A stretch of DNA of 64,000 bases from Acinetobacter sp. C32I (GTDB taxonomy: Bacteria > Pseudomonadota > Gammaproteobacteria > Pseudomonadales > Moraxellaceae): the NCBI RefSeq assembly GCF_023702715.1, contig NZ_CP098480.1:1674001-1738000 (forward strand), given 5' to 3'. The notes under the pieces were generated by a model. The model saw nothing but the letters and a program-made list of their open reading frames with translations. It was not told the origin of the DNA and ran no database searches. Both the position numbers and the translations under genes were made by a program. The first letter of the stretch is position 1, and the number at the start of each line of letters is the position of its first letter. This document shows, piece by piece, positions 55,995 through 64,000 of the stretch.

Positions 55995-56241
55995 CATTCA
56001 GCCATTCAGCCATTCAGCCATTCAGCCATTCAGCCATTCAGCCATTCAGCCATTCAGCCATTCAGCCATTCAGCCATTCAGCCATTCAGCCATTCAGCCA
56101 TTCAGCCATTCAGCCATTCAGCCATTCAGCCATTCAGCCATTCAGCCATTCAGCCATTCAGCCATTCAGCCATTCAGCCATTCAGCCATTCAGCCATTCA
56201 GCCATTCAGCCATTCAGCCATTCAGCCATTCAGCCATTCAG
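55995..56241. repeat. Tandem array of 30.9 copies of the octamer CATTCAGC
   Basis: The unit CATTCAGC repeats perfectly from 55995 to 56241 (30 full copies plus seven bases) with no visible variation. Because 8 is not a multiple of 3, all three forward frames are open and each encodes a rotation of the octapeptide HSAIQPFS, while the reverse strand has a TGA in every frame each 24 bases. There is no spacer, so it is not a CRISPR array. Confidence 0.97.
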
Positions 56242-56344
56242 GGCATCATAAATTGACAGGAGTATGCTGACCCACTTTAAAAGGACAACTCATAGCTAAA
56301 ATCAGACAATCTTGAAGAAAAACGAAAGGAACAGACATAAAAAA

Positions 56345-56362
56345 GCTTTGCCGAAGCAAAGC
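56345..56362 (-). terminator. Terminator of the pit gene
   Basis: Minus-strand GCTTTGC / GCAAAGC with loop TTCG, followed by TTTTTTATG; 35 bases after the pit stop. Confidence 0.92.
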
Positions 56363-56396
56363 CTTTAAATTCTATCTGAAACTTAAGAATTCAACA

Positions 56397-58028
56397 TTAT
56401 GAAACGAACTGCAAGAACAACCAGTATAAGCCACCTGACAATGCAATGGTCGCGGGTAAAGTAAAGATCCACGCCGAAAGAATGGTTTTTACTGTTGCGA
56501 AATTCAGACCAGATCTATTCGCAACCATAGTACCTGCAACCGCACTGTTTAATACGTGTGTGGTTGATACCGGCATACCTAAGCCATCTGCTGCAGCAAT
56601 AGTACTCATCGCGACCAATTCAGCTGACATCCCCTGACCATAAGTCATATGGTTCTTACCAATACGCTCACCAACAGTCACTACAATGCGCTTCCAACCC
56701 ACCATCGTACCTAGACCAAGTGCCAGTGCTACCGCAACTTTCACCCAGTTTGGAATATATTGGAGGAATGAATCCAAGCTACTACGATATTCTTTAACCA
56801 CTTTCGCTTGGTCTTTATCCATTTCTGGTAAAGCTTCCGCTTTGTCTAAACGTTTGAACGTGGTGGTACTTAAATACATGTCATTGCGGATTTCACTGAC
56901 AGCAGCTTCAGGAATCGCCTTAAGATCGCCATAACCTGCAACACGTGTACCTAAATGAGCCGTCATACTTGCAAGTGCAGGTACAACTTCAGCAGTCTGT
57001 TCTTTGGTTTGAATATACTTGGTTAATACATCACGCGCTTTTTCATCTGTCAGCTCGTTTTGATTAACATTTAAAACCGTCGCAGTTTGTGAAGAAAGCT
57101 GCTCAAAAGACTGTAAATGCTGCGCATCCAAGTTTTTGTTCAATGAATAAGCCAATGGAACCAAACCGATCAAGATCAACATGATCAAGCCCATGCCTTT
57201 TTGACCGTCATTTGAACCGTGTGCAAAACTTACACCCGTACAGGTAAAAATCAAGATTGCACGAATCAGTGGTGGTGGTGGCTTATTGCCTTCTGGTGGC
57301 TGAAACAGCTCCATTTGGCGTTTAAAGACTTTCTTCACCAATAAGAATAGGATTGCGGCAAAGGCAAAACCAATCAATGGCGAGAACAATAAAGCCTTAC
57401 CGACTTTAATCACCTGATCCATATCAATACCACTACTGGTCGCACCAGCAGACGCATTTAAAATATGGTTCATGATGCCCACACCCAAAATCGAACCGAT
57501 TAAGGTATGTGAACTTGATGCAGGAATCCCCAAAAACCACGTTCCTAAATTCCATAGGATTGCCGCGATTAACAGTGCAAAAACCATCGCAAAGCCAGCA
57601 CCACTGCCGACATTCATGATCATTTCTACTGGGAGTAATGCAATAATACCGTACGCTACTGCACCACTCGCCACCATAACCCCAAGGAAGTTACAGAAAC
57701 CAGCCCACATTACTGCCGCTGGAGCAGGTAATGCATTGGTATAGATAACCGTCGCTACAGCGTTCGCCGTATCGTGAAAACCATTTACAAATTCAAAGCC
57801 TAAAGCAATGAAAAGTGCCGTCGATAAAAGAATAACTGAATATAAACTTAAAGGCGGTACATGTGCCAAGTCAGCACTAAGCTGAAAACCGATATAAATC
57901 AGTGTTGCAACAATAACTGTTAAGAACACCGGCATAAAAAATTTCGGTGTTGGTACATGTACATTCGTCGATTTTGCCTGAGAGCTGGCAAGCGGTGAAT
58001 CCGAAGCAGGAGGAAGATTAGAATTCAT
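56397..58028 (-). CDS. pit: PiT-family inorganic phosphate transporter
   Basis: A 543-residue inner-membrane metal-phosphate:H+ symporter. The two PiT signature halves are visible: GFEFVNGFHDTANAVATVIYT near the N-terminus and VAMSTIAAADGLGMPVSTTHVLNSAVAGTM near the C-terminus, with ASSSHTLIGSILGVGIMNHIL and FAHGSNDGQKGMGLI between. A large soluble loop (about 330-450) separates the two membrane halves, as in PitA. ATG 58028 is chosen; the frame extends 29 codons further through the Pho-box region, which is unlikely to be coding. Pho boxes upstream suggest PhoB control. Confidence 0.92.
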   Translation of the reverse strand: MNSNLPPASDSPLASSQAKSTNVHVPTPKFFMPVFLTVIVATLIYIGFQLSADLAHVPPLSLYSVILLSTALFIALGFEFVNGFHDTANAVATVIYTNALPAPAAVMWAGFCNFLGVMVASGAVAYGIIALLPVEMIMNVGSGAGFAMVFALLIAAILWNLGTWFLGIPASSSHTLIGSILGVGIMNHILNASAGATSSGIDMDQVIKVGKALLFSPLIGFAFAAILFLLVKKVFKRQMELFQPPEGNKPPPPLIRAILIFTCTGVSFAHGSNDGQKGMGLIMLILIGLVPLAYSLNKNLDAQHLQSFEQLSSQTATVLNVNQNELTDEKARDVLTKYIQTKEQTAEVVPALASMTAHLGTRVAGYGDLKAIPEAAVSEIRNDMYLSTTTFKRLDKAEALPEMDKDQAKVVKEYRSSLDSFLQYIPNWVKVAVALALGLGTMVGWKRIVVTVGERIGKNHMTYGQGMSAELVAMSTIAAADGLGMPVSTTHVLNSAVAGTMVANRSGLNFATVKTILSAWIFTLPATIALSGGLYWLFLQFVS

Positions 58029-58076
58029 GTAGACGGTTAGAGGATAATAAAATCCCCTGTATTGTTTAATTAAATT

Positions 58077-58105
58077 ATGACAATTATATGACAAAGGACT
58101 GTCAC
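58077..58105 (-). promoter_or_regulatory. Pho box array upstream of pit
   Basis: The minus strand reads GTGACAG TCCT TTGTCAT ATAA TTGTCAT, three 7-bp units at 11-bp spacing. The last two form TTGTCATATAATTGTCAT, 16 of 18 positions matching the enteric PhoB consensus CTGTCATAWAWCTGTCAY, oriented towards pit and 49 bases before its ATG. Confidence 0.7.
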
Positions 58106-58261
58106 ATAAAGCCAAAATTTCATGTTTTCATCACATTTTTTTGTATTTTTCAGTAATAAATCCACCTTATTTTTTATTTTAATTAATAAAAAACAATGCA
58201 TTATAAAATCAAAAACAGCGATAGAACTGTTTGTCTGATTTTGCAACAAACGCTACGAAAT

Positions 58262-58279
58262 ATGACATTAAACTGTCAC
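58262..58279. promoter_or_regulatory. Second candidate Pho box between pit and metH
   Basis: ATGACAT TAAA CTGTCAC on the plus strand: 11 of 14 positions match a pair of CTGTCAT half-sites with the correct 4-base spacer. It is about 190 bases from the metH ATG and may serve either direction. Confidence 0.4.
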
Positions 58280-58466
58280 ATTTCGAACTGGATGTTTTCT
58301 TTTTAAGCATTATTCAATTCAATTGTGACAACTTCATGAACATTTTATGACATTTTCTAAGTGACCCGATGAATCACTGTTCAAGCTTGCTGAAAATACG
58401 CGCTTTGACGTAGCTTCTGTTACAATGCCCCTGCTTTTTATCTTGATCATCGACTGGGGTTTCTGA

Positions 58467-61400
58467 ATGTCCACGCTTACCACCCTACAATCACTTCTTG
58501 CCCAACGCATCCTGATTATTGATGGTGCAATGGGAACCATGATTCAACGCCATAAACTAGAAGAAGAAGATTATCGTGGTGAACGTTTTGCAGATTGGGC
58601 ATCAGACCTTAAAGGTAATAATGACTTATTGGTTTTAACCCAACCTCAGATTATTCAAGGCATCCATGAAGCTTATTTGGATGCAGGCGCAGATATTATC
58701 GAAACCAACAGCTTTAACGGCACCCGTGTTTCAATGTCTGACTACCACATGGAAGACCTTGTTCCAGAGATCAACCGCGAAGCGGCACGCTTAGCCAAAG
58801 CAGCATGTGAAAAATACTCAACCCCAGAGAAACCGCGTTTTGTTGCAGGCGTACTTGGCCCTACCTCACGTACCTGTTCGATTTCACCGAATGTTAACGA
58901 CCCTGCATTCCGTAATATTACTTTTGATGAACTCAAAGAAAATTATATTGAAGCTGCCCACGCCTTGATTGAAGGCGGTGCAGACATCCTCTTGATCGAG
59001 ACTGTATTTGATACCTTGAACTGTAAAGCCGCGATCTTTGCAGTGAAAGAAGTATTCAAACAAATTGGTCATGAACTGCCATTGATGATTTCAGGCACCA
59101 TTACCGATGCATCAGGTCGTACCTTAACAGGCCAAACCGCAGAAGCGTTCTGGAACTCAGTTCGTCACGGTGATTTACTCTCAATTGGTTTTAACTGTGC
59201 CTTGGGTGCAGACGCGATGCGTCCACACGTTAAGACGATTTCTGATGTTGCAGATACCTTTGTTTCTGCCCATCCAAACGCGGGTTTACCGAATGCCTTT
59301 GGTGAATATGATGAAACCCCTGAACAAACGGCAGCATTCATCAAAGAATTTGCTGAAAGTGGTTTAATCAATATTACGGGGGGTTGCTGTGGTACCACAC
59401 CTGACCATATCCGTGCCATTTATAATGCCGTTAAAGATATTCAACCACGCCAAGTGCCTGAAACGATTCCAGCTTGTCGTTTAAGTGGTTTAGAACCATT
59501 TAACATTGATGAAAATTCTCTGTTCGTTAACGTCGGTGAACGTACCAACGTGACGGGTTCCAAAAAATTCCTGCGTCTCATCCGTGAAGAAAAGTTTGCC
59601 GAAGCTTTAGAAGTAGCTCAGCAACAAGTTGAAGCTGGTGCACAGATCATCGACATCAACATGGATGAAGGCATGCTGGATTCGCAAAATGCGATGGTGC
59701 ATTTCCTGAATCTGGTTGCATCTGAGCCAGATATCTCTCGTGTGCCGATCATGATTGACTCATCGAAATGGGAAATCATTGAAGCAGGCTTAAAATGTGT
59801 GCAAGGTAAACCTGTTGTTAACTCGATTTCCTTAAAAGAAGGTTATGACGAGTTTGTCGAAAAGGCTCGCCTATGCCGTCAGTACGGTGCTGCGATTATT
59901 GTGATGGCCTTTGATGAAACAGGTCAGGCAGATACTGCTGCACGTAAGCGCGAAATCTGTAAACGTTCTTATGATGTTTTGGTCAATGATGTCGGCTTCC
60001 CTGCTGAAGATATTATTTTTGACCCGAACGTGTTTGCCGTGGCAACAGGGATCGAAGAACACAACAACTATGGTGTCGATTTTATTGAAGCCACAGGTTG
60101 GATCAAACAGAACTTGCCGCATGCCATGATTTCAGGTGGTGTTTCTAACGTTTCCTTCTCCTTCCGTGGTAATGAGCCTGTGCGTGAAGCGATTCACTCG
60201 GTATTCCTTTACCATGCCATTAAACAAGGCATGACTATGGGGATCGTGAACGCTGGTCAAATGGCGATTTATGACGATATTCCAAAAGAACTAAAAGATG
60301 CGGTTGAAGATGTAGTTCTGAACCAAAACCAAGGTGAATCAGGTCAAAACGCTACAGAAAAACTGCTTGAAGTCGCGGAAAAATTCCGTGGTCATAGTGG
60401 CGCACAACGCGAAGCCGAAAACCTTGAATGGCGCAATGAATCGGTTGAAAAACGTCTTGAATATGCATTGGTAAAAGGTATCACCACGTATATTGATGAA
60501 GATACCGAAGAAGCCCGTTTAAAAGCCAAACGCCCTCTTGATGTGATTGAAGGTGCATTGATGGATGGCATGAACGTGGTCGGCGACCTGTTTGGTTCAG
60601 GTAAAATGTTCCTGCCACAAGTCGTGAAATCTGCACGCGTAATGAAACAAGCCGTTGCATGGTTGAACCCGTACATCGAAGCGGAAAAAACGGGTAGCCA
60701 GTCTAAAGGTAAAGTGTTGATGGCAACGGTAAAAGGTGACGTACACGATATTGGTAAAAATATCGTGGGCGTAGTCTTGGGCTGTAATGGTTATGACATC
60801 GTTGACCTTGGTGTGATGGTACCAGCAGAAAAAATCCTGCAAACTGCGATTGATGAGAAATGTGACATCATTGGTTTGTCTGGTTTGATTACCCCGTCTT
60901 TGGATGAAATGGTGTTTGTTGCCAAAGAAATGCAGCGCAAAGGCTTTAACATTCCACTGTTGATTGGCGGTGCAACTACATCGAAAGCACATACCGCAGT
61001 GAAGATTGATCCGCAGTATCAAAACGATGCAGTGATTTATGTGGCCGATGCTTCGCGTGCGGTCGGTGTTGCAACGACCCTGCTATCAAAAGAAATGCGT
61101 GGCAATTTTATTGCTGAGCATCGTGCTGAATATGCCAAGATTCGTGAACGCCTAGCCAACAAGCAACCGAAAGCAGCCAAACTTAGCTATGCCGAATCCA
61201 TTGAAAATGGTTTCAAGGTGGATGATAACTATGTGCCACCAATTCCAAATCGTTTAGGTACGCAAGTCATTAGCAATTATCCATTGGCAACCTTGGTTGA
61301 GTACTTTGACTGGACACCATTCTTTATCTCTTGGAGCTTGGCGGGTAAATTCCCGAAAATCCTGACAGATGAAGTTGTGGGTGAAGCAGCCACTGATTTA

Positions 61401-62153
61401 TATAACCAAGCGCAAGCCATGTTGAAAGACATTATCGAGAATCATCGTTTCGATGCACGTGCGGTGTTTGGTCTATACCCTGCACAACGTACAGGCGCAG
61501 ATACCGTCAGCGTGTTTGATGAAGCGGGTCAAAAGGTTACACATACCTTTGAGCATATTCGTCAGCAATCTGACAAAGTCACAGGCAAACCAAATTTATC
61601 TTTAGCGGACTTTATTAGCACTTCTAAAGACAAGACTGATTATCTCGGTGGTTTTACTGTATCGATCTTTGGTGCTGAAGAATTGGCAAATGAATATAAA
61701 GCCAAAGGTGATGATTATTCAGCAATCTTGGTTCAGTCGTTAGCAGATCGTTTTGCCGAAGCCTTTGCTGAGCATTTGCATGAGCGTATCCGTAAAGAGT
61801 TCTGGGGCTATAAAGCCGATGAGACTTTAGGCAATGAAGAATTGATCAAAGAGAAGTATGTCGGTATTCGTCCTGCACCAGGATACCCTGCTTGCCCAGA
61901 GCATTCTGAAAAAGCAGTGTTATTTGATTGGTTAGGTTCGGAAGCGAAAATCGGTACCAAATTGACTGAACACTTTGCGATGATGCCGCCTTCCTCTGTC
62001 AGTGGTTTCTATTATTCGCACCCTGAAAGTGAATACTTTAACGTGGGTAAAATTGCTCAAGATCAGCTTGAGGATTATGCGAAACGTAAAGGCTGGACAC
62101 TGGATGAAGCGAAACGTTGGTTAGCACCAAATTTAGATGATTCGATTGCGTAA
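58467..62153 (+). CDS. metH: Cobalamin-dependent methionine synthase
   Basis: MetH transfers a methyl group from 5-methyltetrahydrofolate through cobalamin to homocysteine. At 1228 residues it is complete, with four modules: homocysteine-binding (about 1-330; [13 protein letters not shown], zinc-ligand [11 protein letters not shown]), pterin-binding (about 350-640; [18 protein letters not shown]), cobalamin-binding (about 650-890; cap [26 protein letters not shown] and the base-off [14 protein letters not shown] with its His ligand) and the activation domain (about 900-1228; [15 protein letters not shown] binding SAM). GGGGT sits six bases before the ATG. A strong terminator follows. Confidence 0.97.
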   Translation: MSTLTTLQSLLAQRILIIDGAMGTMIQRHKLEEEDYRGERFADWASDLKGNNDLLVLTQPQIIQGIHEAYLDAGADIIETNSFNGTRVSMSDYHMEDLVPEINREAARLAKAACEKYSTPEKPRFVAGVLGPTSRTCSISPNVNDPAFRNITFDELKENYIEAAHALIEGGADILLIETVFDTLNCKAAIFAVKEVFKQIGHELPLMISGTITDASGRTLTGQTAEAFWNSVRHGDLLSIGFNCALGADAMRPHVKTISDVADTFVSAHPNAGLPNAFGEYDETPEQTAAFIKEFAESGLINITGGCCGTTPDHIRAIYNAVKDIQPRQVPETIPACRLSGLEPFNIDENSLFVNVGERTNVTGSKKFLRLIREEKFAEALEVAQQQVEAGAQIIDINMDEGMLDSQNAMVHFLNLVASEPDISRVPIMIDSSKWEIIEAGLKCVQGKPVVNSISLKEGYDEFVEKARLCRQYGAAIIVMAFDETGQADTAARKREICKRSYDVLVNDVGFPAEDIIFDPNVFAVATGIEEHNNYGVDFIEATGWIKQNLPHAMISGGVSNVSFSFRGNEPVREAIHSVFLYHAIKQGMTMGIVNAGQMAIYDDIPKELKDAVEDVVLNQNQGESGQNATEKLLEVAEKFRGHSGAQREAENLEWRNESVEKRLEYALVKGITTYIDEDTEEARLKAKRPLDVIEGALMDGMNVVGDLFGSGKMFLPQVVKSARVMKQAVAWLNPYIEAEKTGSQSKGKVLMATVKGDVHDIGKNIVGVVLGCNGYDIVDLGVMVPAEKILQTAIDEKCDIIGLSGLITPSLDEMVFVAKEMQRKGFNIPLLIGGATTSKAHTAVKIDPQYQNDAVIYVADASRAVGVATTLLSKEMRGNFIAEHRAEYAKIRERLANKQPKAAKLSYAESIENGFKVDDNYVPPIPNRLGTQVISNYPLATLVEYFDWTPFFISWSLAGKFPKILTDEVVGEAATDLYNQAQAMLKDIIENHRFDARAVFGLYPAQRTGADTVSVFDEAGQKVTHTFEHIRQQSDKVTGKPNLSLADFISTSKDKTDYLGGFTVSIFGAEELANEYKAKGDDYSAILVQSLADRFAEAFAEHLHERIRKEFWGYKADETLGNEELIKEKYVGIRPAPGYPACPEHSEKAVLFDWLGSEAKIGTKLTEHFAMMPPSSVSGFYYSHPESEYFNVGKIAQDQLEDYAKRKGWTLDEAKRWLAPNLDDSIA

Positions 62154-62165
62154 GTGATCAAAAGA

Positions 62166-62187
62166 ATCCCCTCAATTGAGGGGATTT
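62166..62187 (+). terminator. metH: Terminator of metH
   Basis: AATCCCCTC / GAGGGGATT with loop AATT and a trailing TTTTAT, 12 bases after the metH stop. Confidence 0.93.
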
Positions 62188-62358
62188 TTATATGATCCAA
62201 AAGTAGAGATTGTTTACCAAAGACATCCGTTTCTACATAGATCTTGCTCGCGAATAAAACTATTTTTTGAAATTAATCCTATCAATGCTTAATTTCTAGA
62301 TTTCAAAAAGTTGTAGTAAAATTTAATATAAATAGAATTGACCAGCATCAAATTTCAA

Positions 62359-62922
62359 ATGACTATAGGTTTTAGATTAAATGAAAAAAAGAAAAGGAAT
62401 TTAGCAACAATCATCGCTTTAATCTTTACAGCATTCCTTCTTCTTATATTAGCTTTAAGTGTTTATGAACTTCTCACACCAAAGAAGATAATTAAAGTAA
62501 TGCCTTATCAGCATCTGGAAACAGATAAAAGCATGAATTATGAATTCAGCATTAAAAAGTTTAATAAGTTAGATACGATATTTATCACTGAAAATCAAAA
62601 AAGAATTTATCTTTTTGACTGTTCAAATTATTTGGAAACTATCTGCAGCCATGATCAAGACCAAGTTTTCAACTATCAAATCAAAACGGCAGATATTATA
62701 AAAATAAACGATAGGTTTATGATCAAAGATATGACTTGGGTCGACGCTGTTAATAAAAAGCAATTTCAACATACATTGGCAGACCACCAGCTCATGAAAT
62801 TATATGAAGCTAAAAGCAACGTCTCCTATGTAGCTATAGCTGTCTTCTTATTGTTGAGTTGCGGAGGGCTTTTTATGATCTTTTGGGGCCATATTTATCA
62901 ATTTATTTTAAAAAAAATTTAA
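62359..62922 (+). CDS. Hypothetical two-helix membrane protein
   Basis: A 187-residue protein of unknown function: a basic N-terminus (RLNEKKKRNL), TM1 (about 17-40, IIALIFTAFLLLILALSVYELL), an extracytoplasmic domain with two Cys (LFDCSNYLETICSH, possibly a disulfide), TM2 (about 158-180, YVAIAVFLLLSCGGLFMIF) and a short basic tail. This layout resembles small DUF3592-like membrane proteins, but I cannot assign a family. Start: ATG 62359; an upstream TTG at 62338 is in frame. The gene is AT-rich relative to metH and may be of recent origin in the genome. Confidence 0.6.
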   Translation: MTIGFRLNEKKKRNLATIIALIFTAFLLLILALSVYELLTPKKIIKVMPYQHLETDKSMNYEFSIKKFNKLDTIFITENQKRIYLFDCSNYLETICSHDQDQVFNYQIKTADIIKINDRFMIKDMTWVDAVNKKQFQHTLADHQLMKLYEAKSNVSYVAIAVFLLLSCGGLFMIFWGHIYQFILKKI

Positions 62923-63023
62923 CTCTCACTAACTTGCTTTTCCAGCCCCTAAAATACATTTTAAATTGGCTAAACTGCTACATTTCAGCGACTGGTTTAT
63001 TTTTATACTTACTCTTGTCAAAA

Positions 63024-63494
63024 CTAACAATTATCAAAGAACAATTTATATTTTAAAAGTTTTCCATTTTTAAAGACAAACGCTATTGAATCATTTCCAC
63101 TTTCGGCAAGCCCACTATAAACAACATTCTTGTTTTCAGCATCCATCCACAATTCATATTTTTTAAATTGTTGCATAAAAGTCTTTTGATCTATCCCACC
63201 ACGAATTTTTTGTCCATGAAACACTAGCGCATTGTTCTGGCTTAAATGAACCTCTTTAATGACGCCTGTGTCTAAAATTTTAAAACTGCCATAATCATAT
63301 TCATCAGGGAAATAACCACCATTACACTCGTCTGGTTTTCCTTTAATGACGCTTTTCGGCTTAGCTAATGAGCGTATTGGTACTTCCCAATTATTGTAAG
63401 TTTTACCTTGAATAACAGGCTGCACAAATGGAGCTGCAAACAATGACTGTGAAGCCATAAACATCAATACAAAACCCAATATTTTATTTTTCAT
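63024..63494 (-). CDS. Hypothetical secreted protein
   Basis: A 156-residue protein with a clear signal peptide (about 1-20, ILGFVLMFMASQSLFA, cleavage before APFVQ). The mature part has DECNGGYFPDEYDYGSFKILDTG, a C-terminal Cys (FFDNC) and one in ECNGG that may pair, and a beta-like pattern (IKEVHLSQNNALVF, AFVFKNGKLLKYKLFF). No family recognised. It stands convergent to the two-helix protein gene. Confidence 0.65.
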   Translation of the reverse strand: MKNKILGFVLMFMASQSLFAAPFVQPVIQGKTYNNWEVPIRSLAKPKSVIKGKPDECNGGYFPDEYDYGSFKILDTGVIKEVHLSQNNALVFHGQKIRGGIDQKTFMQQFKKYELWMDAENKNVVYSGLAESGNDSIAFVFKNGKLLKYKLFFDNC

Positions 63495-63644
63495 ATGAGA
63501 TATTCTTCAAAAACTAATCGGCTCATTATAAATACAATTTAAATTAAATTCTCCCTCCACTAAATAAAATTCATCCGACTATATTAAGCACAATATATAA
63601 ATGCTATTTAGAACCTATATCATTTCAATATAGGCTCTCTACGC

Positions 63645-64000
63645 CTACAGCTCTTTATGCTTCTCAATCAAATCCTCAAGATTCTGATAAACATGCAAGA
63701 CTCGATCTTTATGCGTTCGTGCATGATCCAGACGCTGCTCAGGATCAACCAAAAGTAAAGTATGACCATCATCAATCAAGCGATCGATGCCTTCCAAAAA
63801 CATCCGTTTTCCGACATCATGAATCAAGGAAATCTGAGTTAAATCAATTACAATAGAACTTTTATTGACAGGCTCACATTGCAAGGTCCGTAACAACATT
63901 TCCGCTTCAGTAAATTTCAATACACCGCGAAGTACATACACACTTAAAGAAGCATCTTTTCCAGTTCGATAATGGCTCTGCACAATGGTTTGTGCGGAAG
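63645..64000 (-). CDS. STAS-domain protein, C-terminal part (5' truncated)
   Basis: The frame is open through the right edge of the window, so this is the C-terminal end of a larger gene; about 118 residues are visible. They form a STAS-like (sulfate transporter/anti-sigma antagonist) domain: LSVYVLRGVLKFTEAEMLLRTL, IVIDLTQISLIHDVGKRMFLEGIDRLIDDGHTLLLVDP and a helical tail. STAS domains end SulP anion transporters and some glutaminases; the LRGVLKFTEAE type of start is more like the glutaminase group, but this is only a guess. An internal GTG at 63983 is not a real start. Confidence 0.7.
   Translation of the reverse strand, partial: SAQTIVQSHYRTGKDASLSVYVLRGVLKFTEAEMLLRTLQCEPVNKSSIVIDLTQISLIHDVGKRMFLEGIDRLIDDGHTLLLVDPEQRLDHARTHKDRVLHVYQNLEDLIEKHKEL

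Larger units (their letters stand above)
55734..56396. other. 663-base non-coding interval with octamer array
   Basis: Between the Tim44-like gene and the pit stop codon lie, in order, the forward terminator (55751-55776), a reverse-strand terminator (55802-55833), an unannotated stretch, a hairpin (55944-55984), the 8-bp repeat array (55995-56241), about 100 bases of unrecognised sequence and the pit terminator (56345-56362). Apart from trivial frames through the repeat, no credible gene is seen. Confidence 0.7.
58029..58466. other. Divergent intergenic region pit / metH
   Basis: About 438 AT-rich bases holding the pit promoter with Pho-box repeats, a second dyad-like TGACA/TGTCA site, and the metH leader. 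No riboswitch (SAM or cobalamin) was recognised upstream of metH. No gene seen. Confidence 0.5.

Noticed and set aside
55995..56241. CRISPR array
   Set aside because: The repeat is 8 bp with no unique spacers and there are no cas genes.
55944..56270. A 108-residue forward frame running through the octamer array (repeated HSAIQPFS)
   Set aside because: It starts at a TTG without a ribosome binding site, all three forward frames through the array are open by arithmetic, and it ends 29 bases after the array without any domain.
56250..56330. Short frames with TGACCCACTTTAAAAGGACA near the right side of the octamer array as an insertion-sequence remnant
   Set aside because: No inverted repeat pair, transposase fragment or target duplication could be shown; possible but unsupported.
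58280..58466. SAM or cobalamin riboswitch in the metH leader
   Set aside because: No B12-box or SAM-type conserved core or clear multi-stem structure could be seen upstream of the ATG.

Overview
The window is chromosomal DNA of a gamma-proteobacterium, very probably Acinetobacter. Evidence is the AT-rich base composition, the gene content and neighbourhoods (ruvB next to ybgC-tolQRAB-pal, hda-permease beside purMN, lptM-lysA-dapF, comEC next to a lolCDE-type cluster), and two adjacent CSLREA/GlyGly-CTERM secreted proteins. The species cannot be fixed from this sequence. No tRNA, rRNA, CRISPR array, prophage or intact insertion sequence was seen.

Layout. 1-7.2 kb: 3' part of ruvB, a lineage-specific lipoprotein, the complete Tol-Pal operon and a 61-residue protein. 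7.3-10.7 kb: fbp, an rRNA/tRNA methyltransferase, and a sigma factor/DUF3619/DUF3106 operon whose start region carries a hairpin over the ribosome binding site. 10.7-15.1 kb: the CSLREA pair. 15.2-22.1 kb: hda, an AI-2E-type permease, purM-purN, a hydrolase, a SppA-type protease and an LpxL-type acyltransferase. 22.1-28.3 kb: comEC, then a lipoprotein-export cluster in which lolD lies between two near-identical permeases, and a PilZ-like protein. 28.4-32.5 kb: an EamA exporter, a YaiI protein, unknown genes, a 266-bp element with terminal inverted repeats, and serC. 32.8-37.8 kb: a TolC/HlyD/two-permease export operon with no ATPase gene. 37.8-43.4 kb: gyrA, an unknown membrane protein and etfBA. 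43.9-49.6 kb: xerC, a LysE exporter, a hydrolase/ADP-ribosylglycohydrolase pair and dapF-lysA-lptM. 49.7-58.0 kb: CycA-type and AGCS amino-acid transporters, radA, a Tim44-like protein, a non-coding interval with an array of about 31 copies of an 8-bp repeat, and a Pit phosphate transporter behind a strong Pho-box match. 58.5-64 kb: metH, two unknown genes and the 3' end of a STAS-domain gene.

Most genes are core housekeeping: envelope integrity (Tol-Pal, Lol, LptM, acyltransferase), DNA maintenance (ruvB, gyrA, radA, xerC, hda, comEC), amino-acid and purine synthesis (serC, dapF, lysA, metH, purMN) and central metabolism (fbp, etfBA). I found no clearly new multi-gene defence or secretion system. 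The parts most worth a second look are the octamer-repeat interval with its orphan terminator (55.8-56.3 kb), the inverted-repeat element abutting serC, the GlyGly-CTERM pair, the hairpin before the sigma-factor gene, the ATPase-less export operon and the duplicated Lol permeases.
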